Assembly (NCBI GenBank): GCA_025504975.1 | Contig: JANUWI010000017.1 | Location: forward strand, 1 to 64,000 | Origin: Plenodomus lindquistii | Lineage: Eukaryota > Ascomycota > Dothideomycetes > Pleosporales > Leptosphaeriaceae | Direction of reading: 5' to 3' | DNA: 64,000 nt | Shown: positions 1-8,900 of the stretch, piece by piece | How the letters are laid out: the number at the start of each line of letters is the position of its first letter | Numbering within the stretch: position 1 is the stretch's first letter | Position numbers and translations under genes: made by a program | Notes under the pieces: model-generated | What the model saw: only the letters and a program-made list of their open reading frames with translations | What the model was told of the DNA's origin: nothing | Database searches by the model: none

Positions 1-204
1 TAACCCTGACCCTAACCCTAATCGGTTAACCAGAACTATGAATACCAACACGCTCCCCTCGGGCCAACATCTCTACAGATAAGCCCAGCGAACGATATCC
101 TTTGCTTGCCGCCGGTCCCACTGTAAAACCGGTATTCTGAGACAAGCCCAGCGCTTATCTCGGAGGCAAGGCAGACTCATCGGGGGAATCCCCCCGAGGC
201 GATG

Positions 205-214
205 TATATATAAA
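205..214 (+). promoter_or_regulatory. TATA-like box in left pseudo-LTR
   Basis: TATATATAAA lies about 190 bp upstream of the first ATG and just ahead of the ribozyme. The right copy has TATATAAA at 4213-4220. It is a plausible promoter for the element; its function is inferred from sequence and position only. Confidence 0.4.
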
Positions 215-227
215 CTGCTCTCCTGTC

Positions 228-299
228 GCTCCTGACGAGTTTCTTTCTGTAGATCCAACAAGAAACGAAAAGTATCTCCTCACAAGAGATATTTAGAGT
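228..299 (+). ncRNA. Type I hammerhead ribozyme, left copy
   Basis: All conserved core elements are present in order. Stem I 5' strand is GCTC (228-231). The core is CTGACGA (232-238). Stem II is a perfect 7-bp helix, 239-245 with 260-266. GAAA is at 267-270. Stem III has 9 pairs (270-278 with 286-294, one G-U) with a 7-nt loop. Then comes the cleavage-site A at 295, and stem I closes with GAGT (296-299). Cleavage is predicted between 295 and 296, with TTA as the NUH triplet. Type I hammerheads in pseudo-LTRs are established for PLEs, where they are thought to process tandem transcripts. Only stem I is short (4 pairs, one of them G-U). Activity is inferred. Confidence 0.88.
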
Positions 300-399
300 C
301 TTCATTTTACAGAAAGAATAAAATCCAATCGAGTTCCTCTTCAGTGGCTCTGTCACTCTTTAACCCTAACCCTCCTCAACAACAACTCTTTTGGTCACC

Positions 400-1398
400 A
401 TGTCCGCTTCACCACACACTCCTCAACGAGGACAGCAGAACCGCGCCAGGGCGGGCCCCTCACCCCGCCAAGACGATATGGAGGTTGACTCGTCAACCAT
501 TCCCGTTGAAACCCAATCCAGCGTCAATTCGGAATTGCATAATCGACGAATGGCCCTCGGGCTTGAAGTCGTTTCTGCTTTTCTGAAGAAAATCGTCAAC
601 TCGCGCAGCGTTGCACAACTGGTGTCTAGCGTTCCAGCCGTAGCACAGGACAGAACTCGAGTCAATCTTGACAACATTGTGCAAGCACACGTCAAGAAAG
701 CGCTTGCAGTCTCCCTCCTCGCGGAATGGAGAGATTGCATCGCTAAAGAAAACTTCGACTCTATCCTGGAGCTTAAATCCCTTCGTGCTCCGTCCATTCA
801 GGTCAGCAAGCTTGCTGAACACGGCGGTAGCATCCCGCGAAATTTCGATGAATCTCTCAAGGAAGCCAAAAAGCTGTCACTCACCCGCATGATCGAAATC
901 AAGGACCTTGAGGTGCAATCCCTGACCGGTCTAGGCAACCAGACACAGCAGGCGAATTTACTACACAGAAGCTGGTTACCCATCGCCCAGATGGAAGGGG
1001 TGAGCTTTGAGGCCTCGGCTATTCTGCTCGACCCCGCCTGCTCCCTGTCCCTGGTACAATCAGCCATATCAATTGGAGAGAATACTGCGCAGAAACAGAT
1101 GAGCCTTAGGGCAAAGAAATCTAGCACAGTTAAAAGAGCACGTAGAGACGGGACAGCCGTCATGCCAACGGACTCCAAAAGTCTCGAAGTGTTCGTCAAA
1201 GAAATCGCGAAACGGCAAAGGCAGTCTGCCCAAGACAAGGCCAAAGCCAACAAGAAAAAATCGGGAAAAGGTCGGAGAGGGGCTGGTCCCTCCAAGACCA
1301 AAAACCAGAAGAATCCCAACAAAATTGGGAAGAAGAACCGCCAACAAAAAAACGGAAAACGCGGTTCTTCCTCCAGAAGGCAGCCCAAGAAGCCTTAG
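400..1398 (+). CDS. PLE first ORF, basic gag-like protein
   Basis: This 332-residue protein starts at the ATG at 400, which has a good context (CACCATGTC). The frame is open to 391, but that codon is TTG. I recognise no domain. The first two thirds are mixed helical-looking sequence. From about residue 240 it is very rich in Lys and Arg, with several nuclear-localisation-like runs, as expected of an RNA-binding, nucleus-entering protein. It lies directly upstream of the reverse transcriptase and its last ~250 nt overlap an open -1 frame that continues into the RT. A slippery site near its end suggests that it is made alone and, less often, as an N-terminal extension of the RT. Base composition is normal and there are no internal stops, so the copy looks intact. 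A gag-like role is inferred from position and charge. Confidence 0.8.
   Translation: MSASPHTPQRGQQNRARAGPSPRQDDMEVDSSTIPVETQSSVNSELHNRRMALGLEVVSAFLKKIVNSRSVAQLVSSVPAVAQDRTRVNLDNIVQAHVKKALAVSLLAEWRDCIAKENFDSILELKSLRAPSIQVSKLAEHGGSIPRNFDESLKEAKKLSLTRMIEIKDLEVQSLTGLGNQTQQANLLHRSWLPIAQMEGVSFEASAILLDPACSLSLVQSAISIGENTAQKQMSLRAKKSSTVKRARRDGTAVMPTDSKSLEVFVKEIAKRQRQSAQDKAKANKKKSGKGRRGAGPSKTKNQKNPNKIGKKNRQQKNGKRGSSSRRQPKKP
1347..1394 (+). promoter_or_regulatory. Candidate -1 programmed ribosomal frameshift site
   Basis: The heptamer A AAA AAC occupies 1347-1353. In the first ORF the codons are AAA (1348-1350) and AAC (1351-1353), so the heptamer is in the phase required for simultaneous -1 slippage. 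After a nine-base spacer a hairpin can form: GGTTCTT (1363-1369) with AAGAA-G-CC (1387-1394, one bulged G). The -1 frame is open from 1146, just after a TAG at 1143, through to the RT stop at 3468-3470. The hairpin is modest, and a pseudoknot could add to it. The function is inferred from heptamer, phase, spacing and overlap together. Confidence 0.65.
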
Positions 1399-3470
1399 AT
1401 GCACCGGCTCCCTTTGCATCAGGCAAGCTGCCTTTGGAGTTCTACCAACTCTCAAGTAACACTGCACAACACATGTACATCTGGCGTACATGGCCGTCTC
1501 ATTGGTTTGAGACTCTCATGTCATGGAAACCAGGTGTACACAAACTCGATGGTGTCAGACTTCCCCCGGACATCGAGTACACCCTTAGTGTAAACTTGAA
1601 ACACCTCTTCCCTATTCGATATTCGGAAAAGGTTGCTGAAGATTGGTTCGAGGAACTTTGCCGCAAGGCCAGACTCCTCACCTATTTTTGGAAAAAAGGT
1701 AACGATCAAGATGACGTTACCCCCGACTGGGCGAAATCAATCCCGTATCTCGCTTCCGGTTGGGACCCTGGCATTGACGACGACTGGTTTGCAGATGGTA
1801 TTCTTGACGGGAGGAAGACTCTGCGTCATGCGCTCCATGAGCGATCTATACCCCGACGAGATGTAAAGGACGATGCTCTCTTTCATGTGACCGTCCATCC
1901 AAAAAACCTGCAAAGATGGCTGTCGGAAGCTCAGCTTCTGGCTTTCATCACCGACAAAACCCTGGGGATTGTCGTCGTCACTCGTGAATGGTACGAGGAA
2001 CAAATCCAAGCCTTTTTGGATCTACCATCACCTTCAACAGCGCATCTCCCTCCCAGGGAGCGCCGTCCGCTGTTTGAGGTTCAGCATCAAGGAAAGGAAG
2101 CTTTTACCGATTTCTTCACGGGTTGCGTCAATGACCTGAACGGTAGAATGCTCAAGATGCCCAACGGCGAAGTTTTTCCGTTCCTTTCTTCAAAAAAGGT
2201 ACAAAAATTCTGGCGTTCAGCGTATTCCAATACGACAATCCCTGTCTTCCATGGTATCCCAAAGATTCACAAAAATCCATGGAAGATTCGGCCAATAGTC
2301 CCTATGCATTCTTATGTGTTAGGACCGCTGGCCAGGATTTTGCACGCCCTTCTCTTACCGGTTCAACGATCTTTCCCATGGATATGTGAAAGCAGTCGGA
2401 ATCTGTGTTCAGAAGTCGCAGATTTTAATAGGAGATTGGAAACTTCTCCACGTCTCCATTCTGGAGATGTGACGGGCATGTACACGAATATTCAATGGAG
2501 GTATTTTCGTGATGCCCTGCAGCTTATCTTATCTTCCGGCGACTGGTATGATGAGCAGACCAGGAACTGGATTTTAGACGCTGCCGAACGAATCTGGTTT
2601 AGCGCCTTGTTTCAGCTCGGACCATACTTGGTTAGTCAGACAGACGGAGTGCCAATGGGGCTACATTGCGCTCCAGTCTTTGCAAACCTTTTCATGGCCT
2701 TCTACGAACAAGGATTCATCAACGCGTCACCATCTCTGTTTTACAGACGATACATTGATGATATCTTCGCCCTTGACCCTTCGGACGAAGCGCTAGATCG
2801 ATTACGCGTCCCCGGACTTTCGATCCAATGGACGCATTCCGCCCACGAACTCCCGTTCCTCGACGTACGCTTCCACACGCACCCCGAGTCGGCGGAGGTG
2901 TGCTTCGCGCCTTATCACAAGGCGCTTAGCCACCACCAATATATCCCATGGGCAAGCGCCCATCCCCTGTCGGTCAAGAAGGGGATGATCAAAGGCGAGC
3001 TCAGCCGGGTCCGCGCAATATGCTATAAGGAGTCATACTTTTTGACATGGAAGGCGACATTTTTGTCGTGGCTCCGAGCGCGCGGCTGGCCAAATCGGGT
3101 GTTACACTCCTGGGCACGGCAAGTCCAATGGCGATCTTACTTTCCCGGCTCCGGGCTGGAGAAAAGGGAAAGGACGAAAGCAATCATTGCCGTGTCCGAA
3201 TATAACCCCGTATGGGATCAGGTTTCTTCGACCGCTATCTGGGAGAACATGAGGAAAGCATGGTTCCGTCATGGGCTTACGGACCTGCCATACCCACCGA
3301 ATGTTCTTGTTGCCAAGAAACGTACAAAGTCCATGTGGGACTCTGTGCGAGCGGTAAATCGAAATATCCTTACCAAGGAAATCGAAGAAATCGACATCGA
3401 GGATTTGTCGGTATCTGTGTCTTCCTTAAGCACAGAAATGCCCTACCAGCCCCCTCAAGCTCTGACCTGA
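1353..3470 (+). CDS. Endonuclease-less Penelope-like reverse transcriptase
   Basis: This frame encodes the element's RT, which should copy its RNA into DNA at chromosome ends. It has no ATG between 1146 and the one at 1473, so I give the -1 frame from the slippery site; alternatively translation could start at 1473. RT motifs in order: PKIHK...RPIVP near 2253-2305, DVTGMYTNI near 2466-2492 (motif A), GVPMGLHCAP near 2647-2676 (motif B), YIDD at 2751-2762 (motif C), ELPFLDV near 2850, then a thumb with a HP...KKGMIKGEL...R pattern. PKIHK and YIDD with that thumb mark PLEs. No GIY-YIG endonuclease follows: the protein ends in an acidic Ser-rich tail. That matches the telomere-associated EN(-) PLEs (Athena/Coprina type) of rotifers and fungi. 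The frame is uninterrupted, so the copy may be functional. Confidence 0.9.
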   Translation, partial: RKTRFFLQKAAQEALDAPAPFASGKLPLEFYQLSSNTAQHMYIWRTWPSHWFETLMSWKPGVHKLDGVRLPPDIEYTLSVNLKHLFPIRYSEKVAEDWFEELCRKARLLTYFWKKGNDQDDVTPDWAKSIPYLASGWDPGIDDDWFADGILDGRKTLRHALHERSIPRRDVKDDALFHVTVHPKNLQRWLSEAQLLAFITDKTLGIVVVTREWYEEQIQAFLDLPSPSTAHLPPRERRPLFEVQHQGKEAFTDFFTGCVNDLNGRMLKMPNGEVFPFLSSKKVQKFWRSAYSNTTIPVFHGIPKIHKNPWKIRPIVPMHSYVLGPLARILHALLLPVQRSFPWICESSRNLCSEVADFNRRLETSPRLHSGDVTGMYTNIQWRYFRDALQLILSSGDWYDEQTRNWILDAAERIWFSALFQLGPYLVSQTDGVPMGLHCAPVFANLFMAFYEQGFINASPSLFYRRYIDDIFALDPSDEALDRLRVPGLSIQWTHSAHELPFLDVRFHTHPESAEVCFAPYHKALSHHQYIPWASAHPLSVKKGMIKGELSRVRAICYKESYFLTWKATFLSWLRARGWPNRVLHSWARQVQWRSYFPGSGLEKRERTKAIIAVSEYNPVWDQVSSTAIWENMRKAWFRHGLTDLPYPPNVLVAKKRTKSMWDSVRAVNRNILTKEIEEIDIEDLSVSVSSLSTEMPYQPPQALT

Positions 3471-4008
3471 GCGCCATCTATTATCAAACCAGAGCGCTGC
3501 TTCCTGCGTAATGCTTGAAGCCGTTGACACCCTTCCAGGAACCTCACACCACCTGAAGCCCGCCTGAAACCTCTTCGCCTGTCAGCCGTGAATATTGAAG
3601 GGGCAACCCGGATACTGAAGCGCATTGCGAAGGGATGGATAGGGGTGAATAGTGGTATTTGGAACCTTTCCTGACCCTTGCTGTGTATCGCGACGCACCA
3701 TGCCTAGCTTTCACACTTCAAGGAGCATCAACATGGTTGTTTTGAGAGGAACCTGGAAAATGGTTTGCCCCTTCTTAGTACCACACGAAACGTGCTAGTA
3801 GCCTCGGCGAAGACACAAAGTACTGTGCGAAGAGTCGGGAGATCATTTGCCCAATTCTCTTACAGCCATTTTGACGTTGGGGGAAGAAGGACAATTGGGG
3901 AAAGAACGAGAGGAGATTGGTAAGTCATTTCGGTGTTATTTCGATTAAGGTCGACCATTGCGGTTTCTGGAAACAGACGGAATAGGAGAAGGGCAAGCGC
4001 CAAGGCGC
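3471..4008 (+). other. 3' untranslated segment of the PLE
   Basis: About 540 bases lie between the RT stop and the right pseudo-LTR. Composition is normal and no ORF or RNA structure stands out. It is taken as the 3' UTR because of its position inside the repeat-bounded unit. Confidence 0.6.
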
Positions 4009-4379
4009 TAACCCTGACCCTAACCCTAATCGGTTAACCAGAACTATGAATACCAACACGCTCCCCTCGGGCCAACATCTCTACAGATAAGCCCAGCGAA
4101 CGATATCCTTTGCTTGCCGCCGGTCCCACTGTAAAACCGGTATTCTGAGACAAGCCCAGCGCTTATCTCGGAGGCAAGGCAGACTCATCGGGGGAATCCC
4201 CCCGAGGCGATGTATATAAACTGCTCTCCTGTCGCTCCTGACGAGTTTCTTTCTGTAGATCCAACAAGAAACGAAAAGTATCTCCTCACAAGAGATATTT
4301 AGAGTCTTCATTTTACAGAAAGAATAAAATCCAATCGAGTTCCTCTTCAGTGGCTCTGTCACTCTTTAACCCTAACCCT
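4009..4379 (+). repeat. Right pseudo-LTR of the PLE
   Basis: This is the second copy of the 1-373 repeat. It is joined at its right edge directly to the telomeric tract; after the shared TTAACCCTAACCCT the sequence continues as telomeric repeats, whereas the left copy continues into the 5' leader of the first ORF. The 2-bp TA-run difference shows it is a separate copy, not a duplicated assembly of the same bases. Confidence 0.9.
4234..4305 (+). ncRNA. Type I hammerhead ribozyme, right copy
   Basis: It is identical in core and stems to the left copy: stem I GCTC 4234-4237, CTGACGA 4238-4244, GAAA 4273-4276, predicted cleavage between 4301 and 4302. The two predicted cut sites are 4006 bases apart, so a transcript spanning both would release one element-length RNA. 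Confidence 0.88.
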
Positions 4380-4503
4380 AACAACCCTAACCCTAACCCT
4401 AACCCTAACCCTAACCCTAACCCTAACCCTAACCCTAACCCTAACCCTAACCCTAACCCTAACCCTAACCCTAACCCTAGCCCTAACCCTAACCCTAACC
4501 CTA
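4366..4503 (+). repeat. Telomeric (CCCTAA)n tract internal to the PLE
   Basis: About 22 hexamers of TAACCC lie here, with one interrupted unit near 4380 and one CTAGCC variant near 4478. C-rich strand polarity fits a left chromosome end. It lies between the element and the AT-rich subtelomere, so it probably marks the chromosome terminus before the element was added. Confidence 0.95.
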
Positions 4504-7500
4504 TAAAGTATTAATATAGATTTTAGTTATATTAGGCTAGTTTAACTAGTTTTAAGCTATTTATATTAGAAAGACGTTTTTTATACATATGCTATAAATA
4601 GTTTTTTAGCGTAATATATTTACGTTATACAGCTTTCTATTTACTCTATAGCTAAATAAACACTACTATATATAAAGGCTAGGCCTTTATAATAATATTA
4701 TTTAAAATATAATACCTAAAATACTATAGAACTACTAGAGAAGTAAACACTTCTATTTATTTATTATTCTTTAATAACCTTTCTCTAGCTTTAAACGCTA
4801 GATATTTTCTAATAAGTTTTCTAACTTTTAGTTTTAGTAATACTCTAGTTATTAATCTAGACCTAGAGGAGATAGTGCGTAGCACCTTGCTACTTAATAA
4901 AATCTTAGTATTAGTAATTATTAAATAGTATCTAGTAGAGAATAGTTAAATTTTTAGAGAACTAACTAATCTCTAACTAAAAGTATCTAATAGAAAAAGA
5001 TATTAAAACCTTTACTTACATACTGTTAGAGTTAGAATACTTTAGAGAGTAATTGTTTCTTCTAAGCTTGTTATACACAATCTAATAACGCTAATAAATT
5101 ATAGAAGTAATTGCAAGGCTTCTTTAAAATAACATGTAAAATTAAATAGAAGATAGATAAAAATATATTAGTTATTACACTTGTAGTAGCTAATAGTAGT
5201 TAGTCCCTAAAAGTTCTAGATATTAGTATAGCTCTAGGCAGGTTTACTTAGACTATACTCTATAAACATTATAATACTAGAATATAGAGTATTACGTTAC
5301 TATTAGAGATAGAAAGTCTGTAAATAATACTACTAGAATAGAGAGATAATTTAAAAGTTTATATAGAATTTGCTAATATTATAATACTAGTAAACAAGAT
5401 AGAATAGTTAGTAACATCTATACTAACTTAACACCTAGAAATTATAAAGTTCTTTTTAAAAAGATTATTCTAGAATAAAAGGTTTAACTTTATATTCTAT
5501 AGCGTAATAGGCGTAATAACTTAACGTGCGTATACTAGTACTAAATATTATAGATTATATAAAAGGCTATAGTTAGCTATAAGCTAGTTAGTTTTTACAC
5601 TTTAGCGTTTATATAATTAAAAATTATTAGGTTTAGTTATATACAAGCTAGAATTATTTAATACTACTAAAGTTATCTATACGTTTATAAAGTGCTTAAG
5701 TATACACTTTTTTAAATTAAAAATAAAGTATATAATTACTTTTTCCTTTTATATAGTAGTAATAAAAGTAGATACGCAGAGTAAAAAAATGTAATTAGCT
5801 ATTATTAAATAGAAGAAATAATAGAAAGATGTAATATTTTAGTTAGATAGAGCGCTATTAACTTATTCTTGCGTATCTAAAGATTAGGTTTACAGGATGC
5901 TAGTAGAGTTTAGACTATAGCTTATTAACTTTACTATACTACTTTAGAAAATCTAAGCTAATACTCTTTAAGCTTCTCTATTTTTTAAAGAGTTAAATAC
6001 TTTATAGCGTAAGCGAAGCTAGGTCTGCAGCCGCTTTAATAATATATAATAGAACTTTTTAAGTTTTTTATTCTTAGCTAAAAGTTAATAATTAGAGAGT
6101 ATAATAGAAAAGAAGCATATATACTTATACTGCGTCTAATAGGTAAATAGTAATACTATAGCTATAAAGATTTCTTTTATATTTTTAGTATTACTATTAT
6201 AAAAGCGTAATATAATCTAAATATTATAGTTATATAAAGACTTTTACTAATATACTACTTATTACTTACTTTATTAATTATTTAATACTCTACGTTATTA
6301 TTTTTACTCTATTATATATCTTTATAACTGTTTTAGCCTATAGTAGAATCTATTTTAAATAAGCGCAGAGGATTCTTTATAATTATAACTATTATAGAAT
6401 ATTATGCTAAGAACTAAAACCTACCTCTATCGCTGCTTTTTAAGCTCTAGCGCTAATAGGCTTATCTCTAGATAAAGCTATAGCTAGAGAATACTTTTAA
6501 AGTTTATATTCTAGAACAAGTTTACTACTTATATTTAAATACAATTAACAATTCTAACTGCTCTAGTCTCTATTAGTAGTTATTTTATTAATACTCTAAA
6601 GCGCGCTTATAGTAAATACTATAATTACGTAGAAAACCTAGACTAAATTTAAATAGCATTTATTTACATACCTCTAGAATGCTAGCATATATATTTCTAT
6701 ACTAAAAAGTTAGCTAAAAAGTAGAAAATTGTAGACTATAGATAGTTTTAATATAAATATATCTTTTAGTAGCAGATTCTATAAAATTATATTATTTATA
6801 AAGTATTACTCTAGACTCTTTTTAAATAAAGTATAAATATAGAAGTATATATTATAGATAGATAACTACTATAGACTGTAGAGCTTTAAGTATATATTAT
6901 AAGTATAATACTAAATTCTATATAGAGCAGATTTAACGTAGGTATAAGCTTAGAATTTTTTACTTATTATTTTAGAGCTTAAGCTCTAGTATAGTAAATT
7001 ATATGTTAACTACTATAAAATTACTTTTACACACGTGTATATACAGACAATAATTAAGTAAAATTTTTTTAAACTAATACATCTAAGTTTCTAGACTTAA
7101 ACTATTTTAATAATTTAGATAAAGGTATTAATACGTACTTTTTTAATTAGTAGATAGCAGACTCTAACTTTATAGATAGGCTAGATCTATTAGACTTATA
7201 GAAATAGTATATTAAAAAAAAGGCGGGAATTATAGTATTTAAAGCTTAATAAAATAAGTTAAATGTTTAGATTAAAAAAACACGACTTAAAGTAGGCTTA
7301 TAATAGAGCATTATCTAACAATATAACCTAGATTCTAATACAGTTAGAGGGACTAATAAAGAGAATGCTATTAGAGTAAGTATATAATGTTGTTTGTTAC
7401 AGAACATACTAGGTGTATATATTTAAACTAAGGTAATAGAGCTTAGACAAGAGAGCGAGGTAAAATAGATCTGCTACTAATTAGGTTTCATCTATTTTGC

Positions 7501-7589
7501 TTTAGAGAGAACATTGCAATCGTAATCTCTCTGTAAATATACTTCTCTAGCTGCTTTAAGACAGGTAATTAATCTTTTAGTAATAAACG
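4504..7589. repeat. AT-rich, RIP-like subtelomeric isochore, part 1
   Basis: About 3.1 kb of very AT-rich DNA is dense in TA dinucleotides (CTATA, CTAG, TTATA) and poor in CA and TG, with stop codons in every frame. This is the signature of repeat-induced point mutation of former repeats. No original element can be read. A short inverted repeat (AAAATAGAT / ATCTATTTT) lies near 7464-7500. Confidence 0.75.
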
Positions 7590-8900
7590 TGTGACTAAAT
7601 TCGCTCAGGTTCGCTTTGCTCCTATTTAGGCTGTTCCAAAATATGCTTTGCAAGCGTTCTGGTACATTATCTAATTTGTTAATTATACCACTCCAGCTAT
7701 AGCCTTATTAGAAACCCCGCAGCGTGAACGATTCCATCTGTGCTCGCGTTGCTTCATAGGATCAAGAGTAATTAGCGTACAGAATAGTCGGCCAAACGGG
7801 TTATCCCGAAGTCTAGAGAATGGTTTCGCAAGGGGTTGTTGCTTGCAATAACGATACAATCGCTGAGCAAACACAAACTCTTTCGCCCAACGGAGAGGGC
7901 AAAGCAGCTATCCCTTTGCGCGTGCTTGAAAAGTAGGGGTATCAGAGACGTCGGAGCCCTTCTCGAGAAATCCTTCTCGGTGTTAAGAGTCCTTCCCATA
8001 GAACCAAGGCGCGAGTGCTCCGCATCAATTCGCATCAAATCAGGGCGTGCTCAAGTTTGATGCCGGCGCCGCATAAGGCACAGGCCCCACTCTTGTTTAC
8101 TTATGATAGCAGTGTTGGTCTGAAGAAGATGCGCTCGTAAGCAATACGTCTCATCATAATCAGCTTTAGGAGGTCACTACCTACGAGAGTGGTCTAAGCT
8201 GAGATAAGCGTGTCATTGTTGCGGTTGAGGCAGCCGGTAAGCCTTCTCCGATAGGCTGCTTTCCTTTCTTGTCAAGGCCCTTGCATAGAGTTGTAAACTC
8301 TCCATCCCTGATATGGAAGAACGAGATAGCTCTGAATCGATTGGGAGCCCTGAATTGAGATCACACGTCCCTGATCTCAACACCGCGGGCTTCAAACCAT
8401 CGCCCCACTTCATCGCTTGTCAGCGTCTGACCCTCCCACACATGTCGTGCCCATTTGTGTTCTTTTTCCTATTTGCCGTCAGGGTCTGAACGCTGGCGAT
8501 CAGACTTAAGCCAGACTTGGGCAAGTAGCGGAGCCGGTAGCGGGGACGATGCGCAAGGTTCCCGTTGCGGATTTATAGATGGCTGTGTAGGGGTCAGGTG
8601 TGAGGGTGAAGACGACTCTTCGGATCTCGAGTCGGAACGCGATGAGTCCCAGCCGGTGCGTTTGGCTGGGTTCGCAGCAGGTGACGTCGTTCTTGCATGT
8701 GAAATGAGTCTGCGCTTATGTCCGGTCCCAGCGGTGGTCTCTCCTAATTTCTCATACTTAATCACAGTATCACGTTCTAGCATGCGCTTTTCTAGGCTTT
8801 ACAAGTGCTTTTATATTATTATGGACAAGAAAAGCTCGCAATTAACAGCGGTAACAAAGCTCTACGTATTAAATAATAAAGCGTCGCTAGCACGTAAAAA
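7590..8900. other. GC-normal island within the RIP-like tract, no recognised gene
   Basis: Roughly 1.3 kb of ordinary base composition begins near GTGTGACTAAATTC and ends near CACGTAAAAAAAGG, where AT-rich DNA resumes abruptly. Open frames are short. The best are 8455-8910 on + (151 codons) and 8469-8783 on - (Ser/Pro/Arg-rich), which overlap each other; neither resembles a protein I know. It could be a gene relic, a later insertion, or single-copy sequence that escaped RIP. Confidence 0.4.

Larger units (their letters stand above)
1..373 (+). repeat. Left pseudo-LTR of the telomeric Penelope-like element
   Basis: Bases 1-373 recur as a direct repeat at 4009-4379. They are identical by eye except for a 2-bp difference in a TA run (TATATATAAA here, TATATAAA in the right copy). 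The unit starts with degenerate telomeric repeats, ends in TTAACCCTAACCCT, and contains a TATA-like box, a GC-rich hairpin (181-196, six pairs, AATC loop) and a hammerhead ribozyme. PLEs are known to carry such pseudo-LTRs. Retroviral-type LTR identity is unlikely because the element has a PLE reverse transcriptase and no integrase or protease. Confidence 0.9.

Noticed and set aside
1399..1593. Stop-restart at TAGATG (1396-1401)
   Set aside because: The ATG at 1399 is in the first ORF's frame and leads to a short shadow frame, not to the RT.
3001..3511. Additional small frames inside and after the RT
   Set aside because: They overlap the RT on other frames and have no features of their own.
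1..4379. Direct repeats read as LTRs of a retrovirus-like element
   Set aside because: The RT is PLE-type (PKIHK, YIDD), and no integrase, protease or RNase H is present; the repeats carry ribozymes and telomeric ends.
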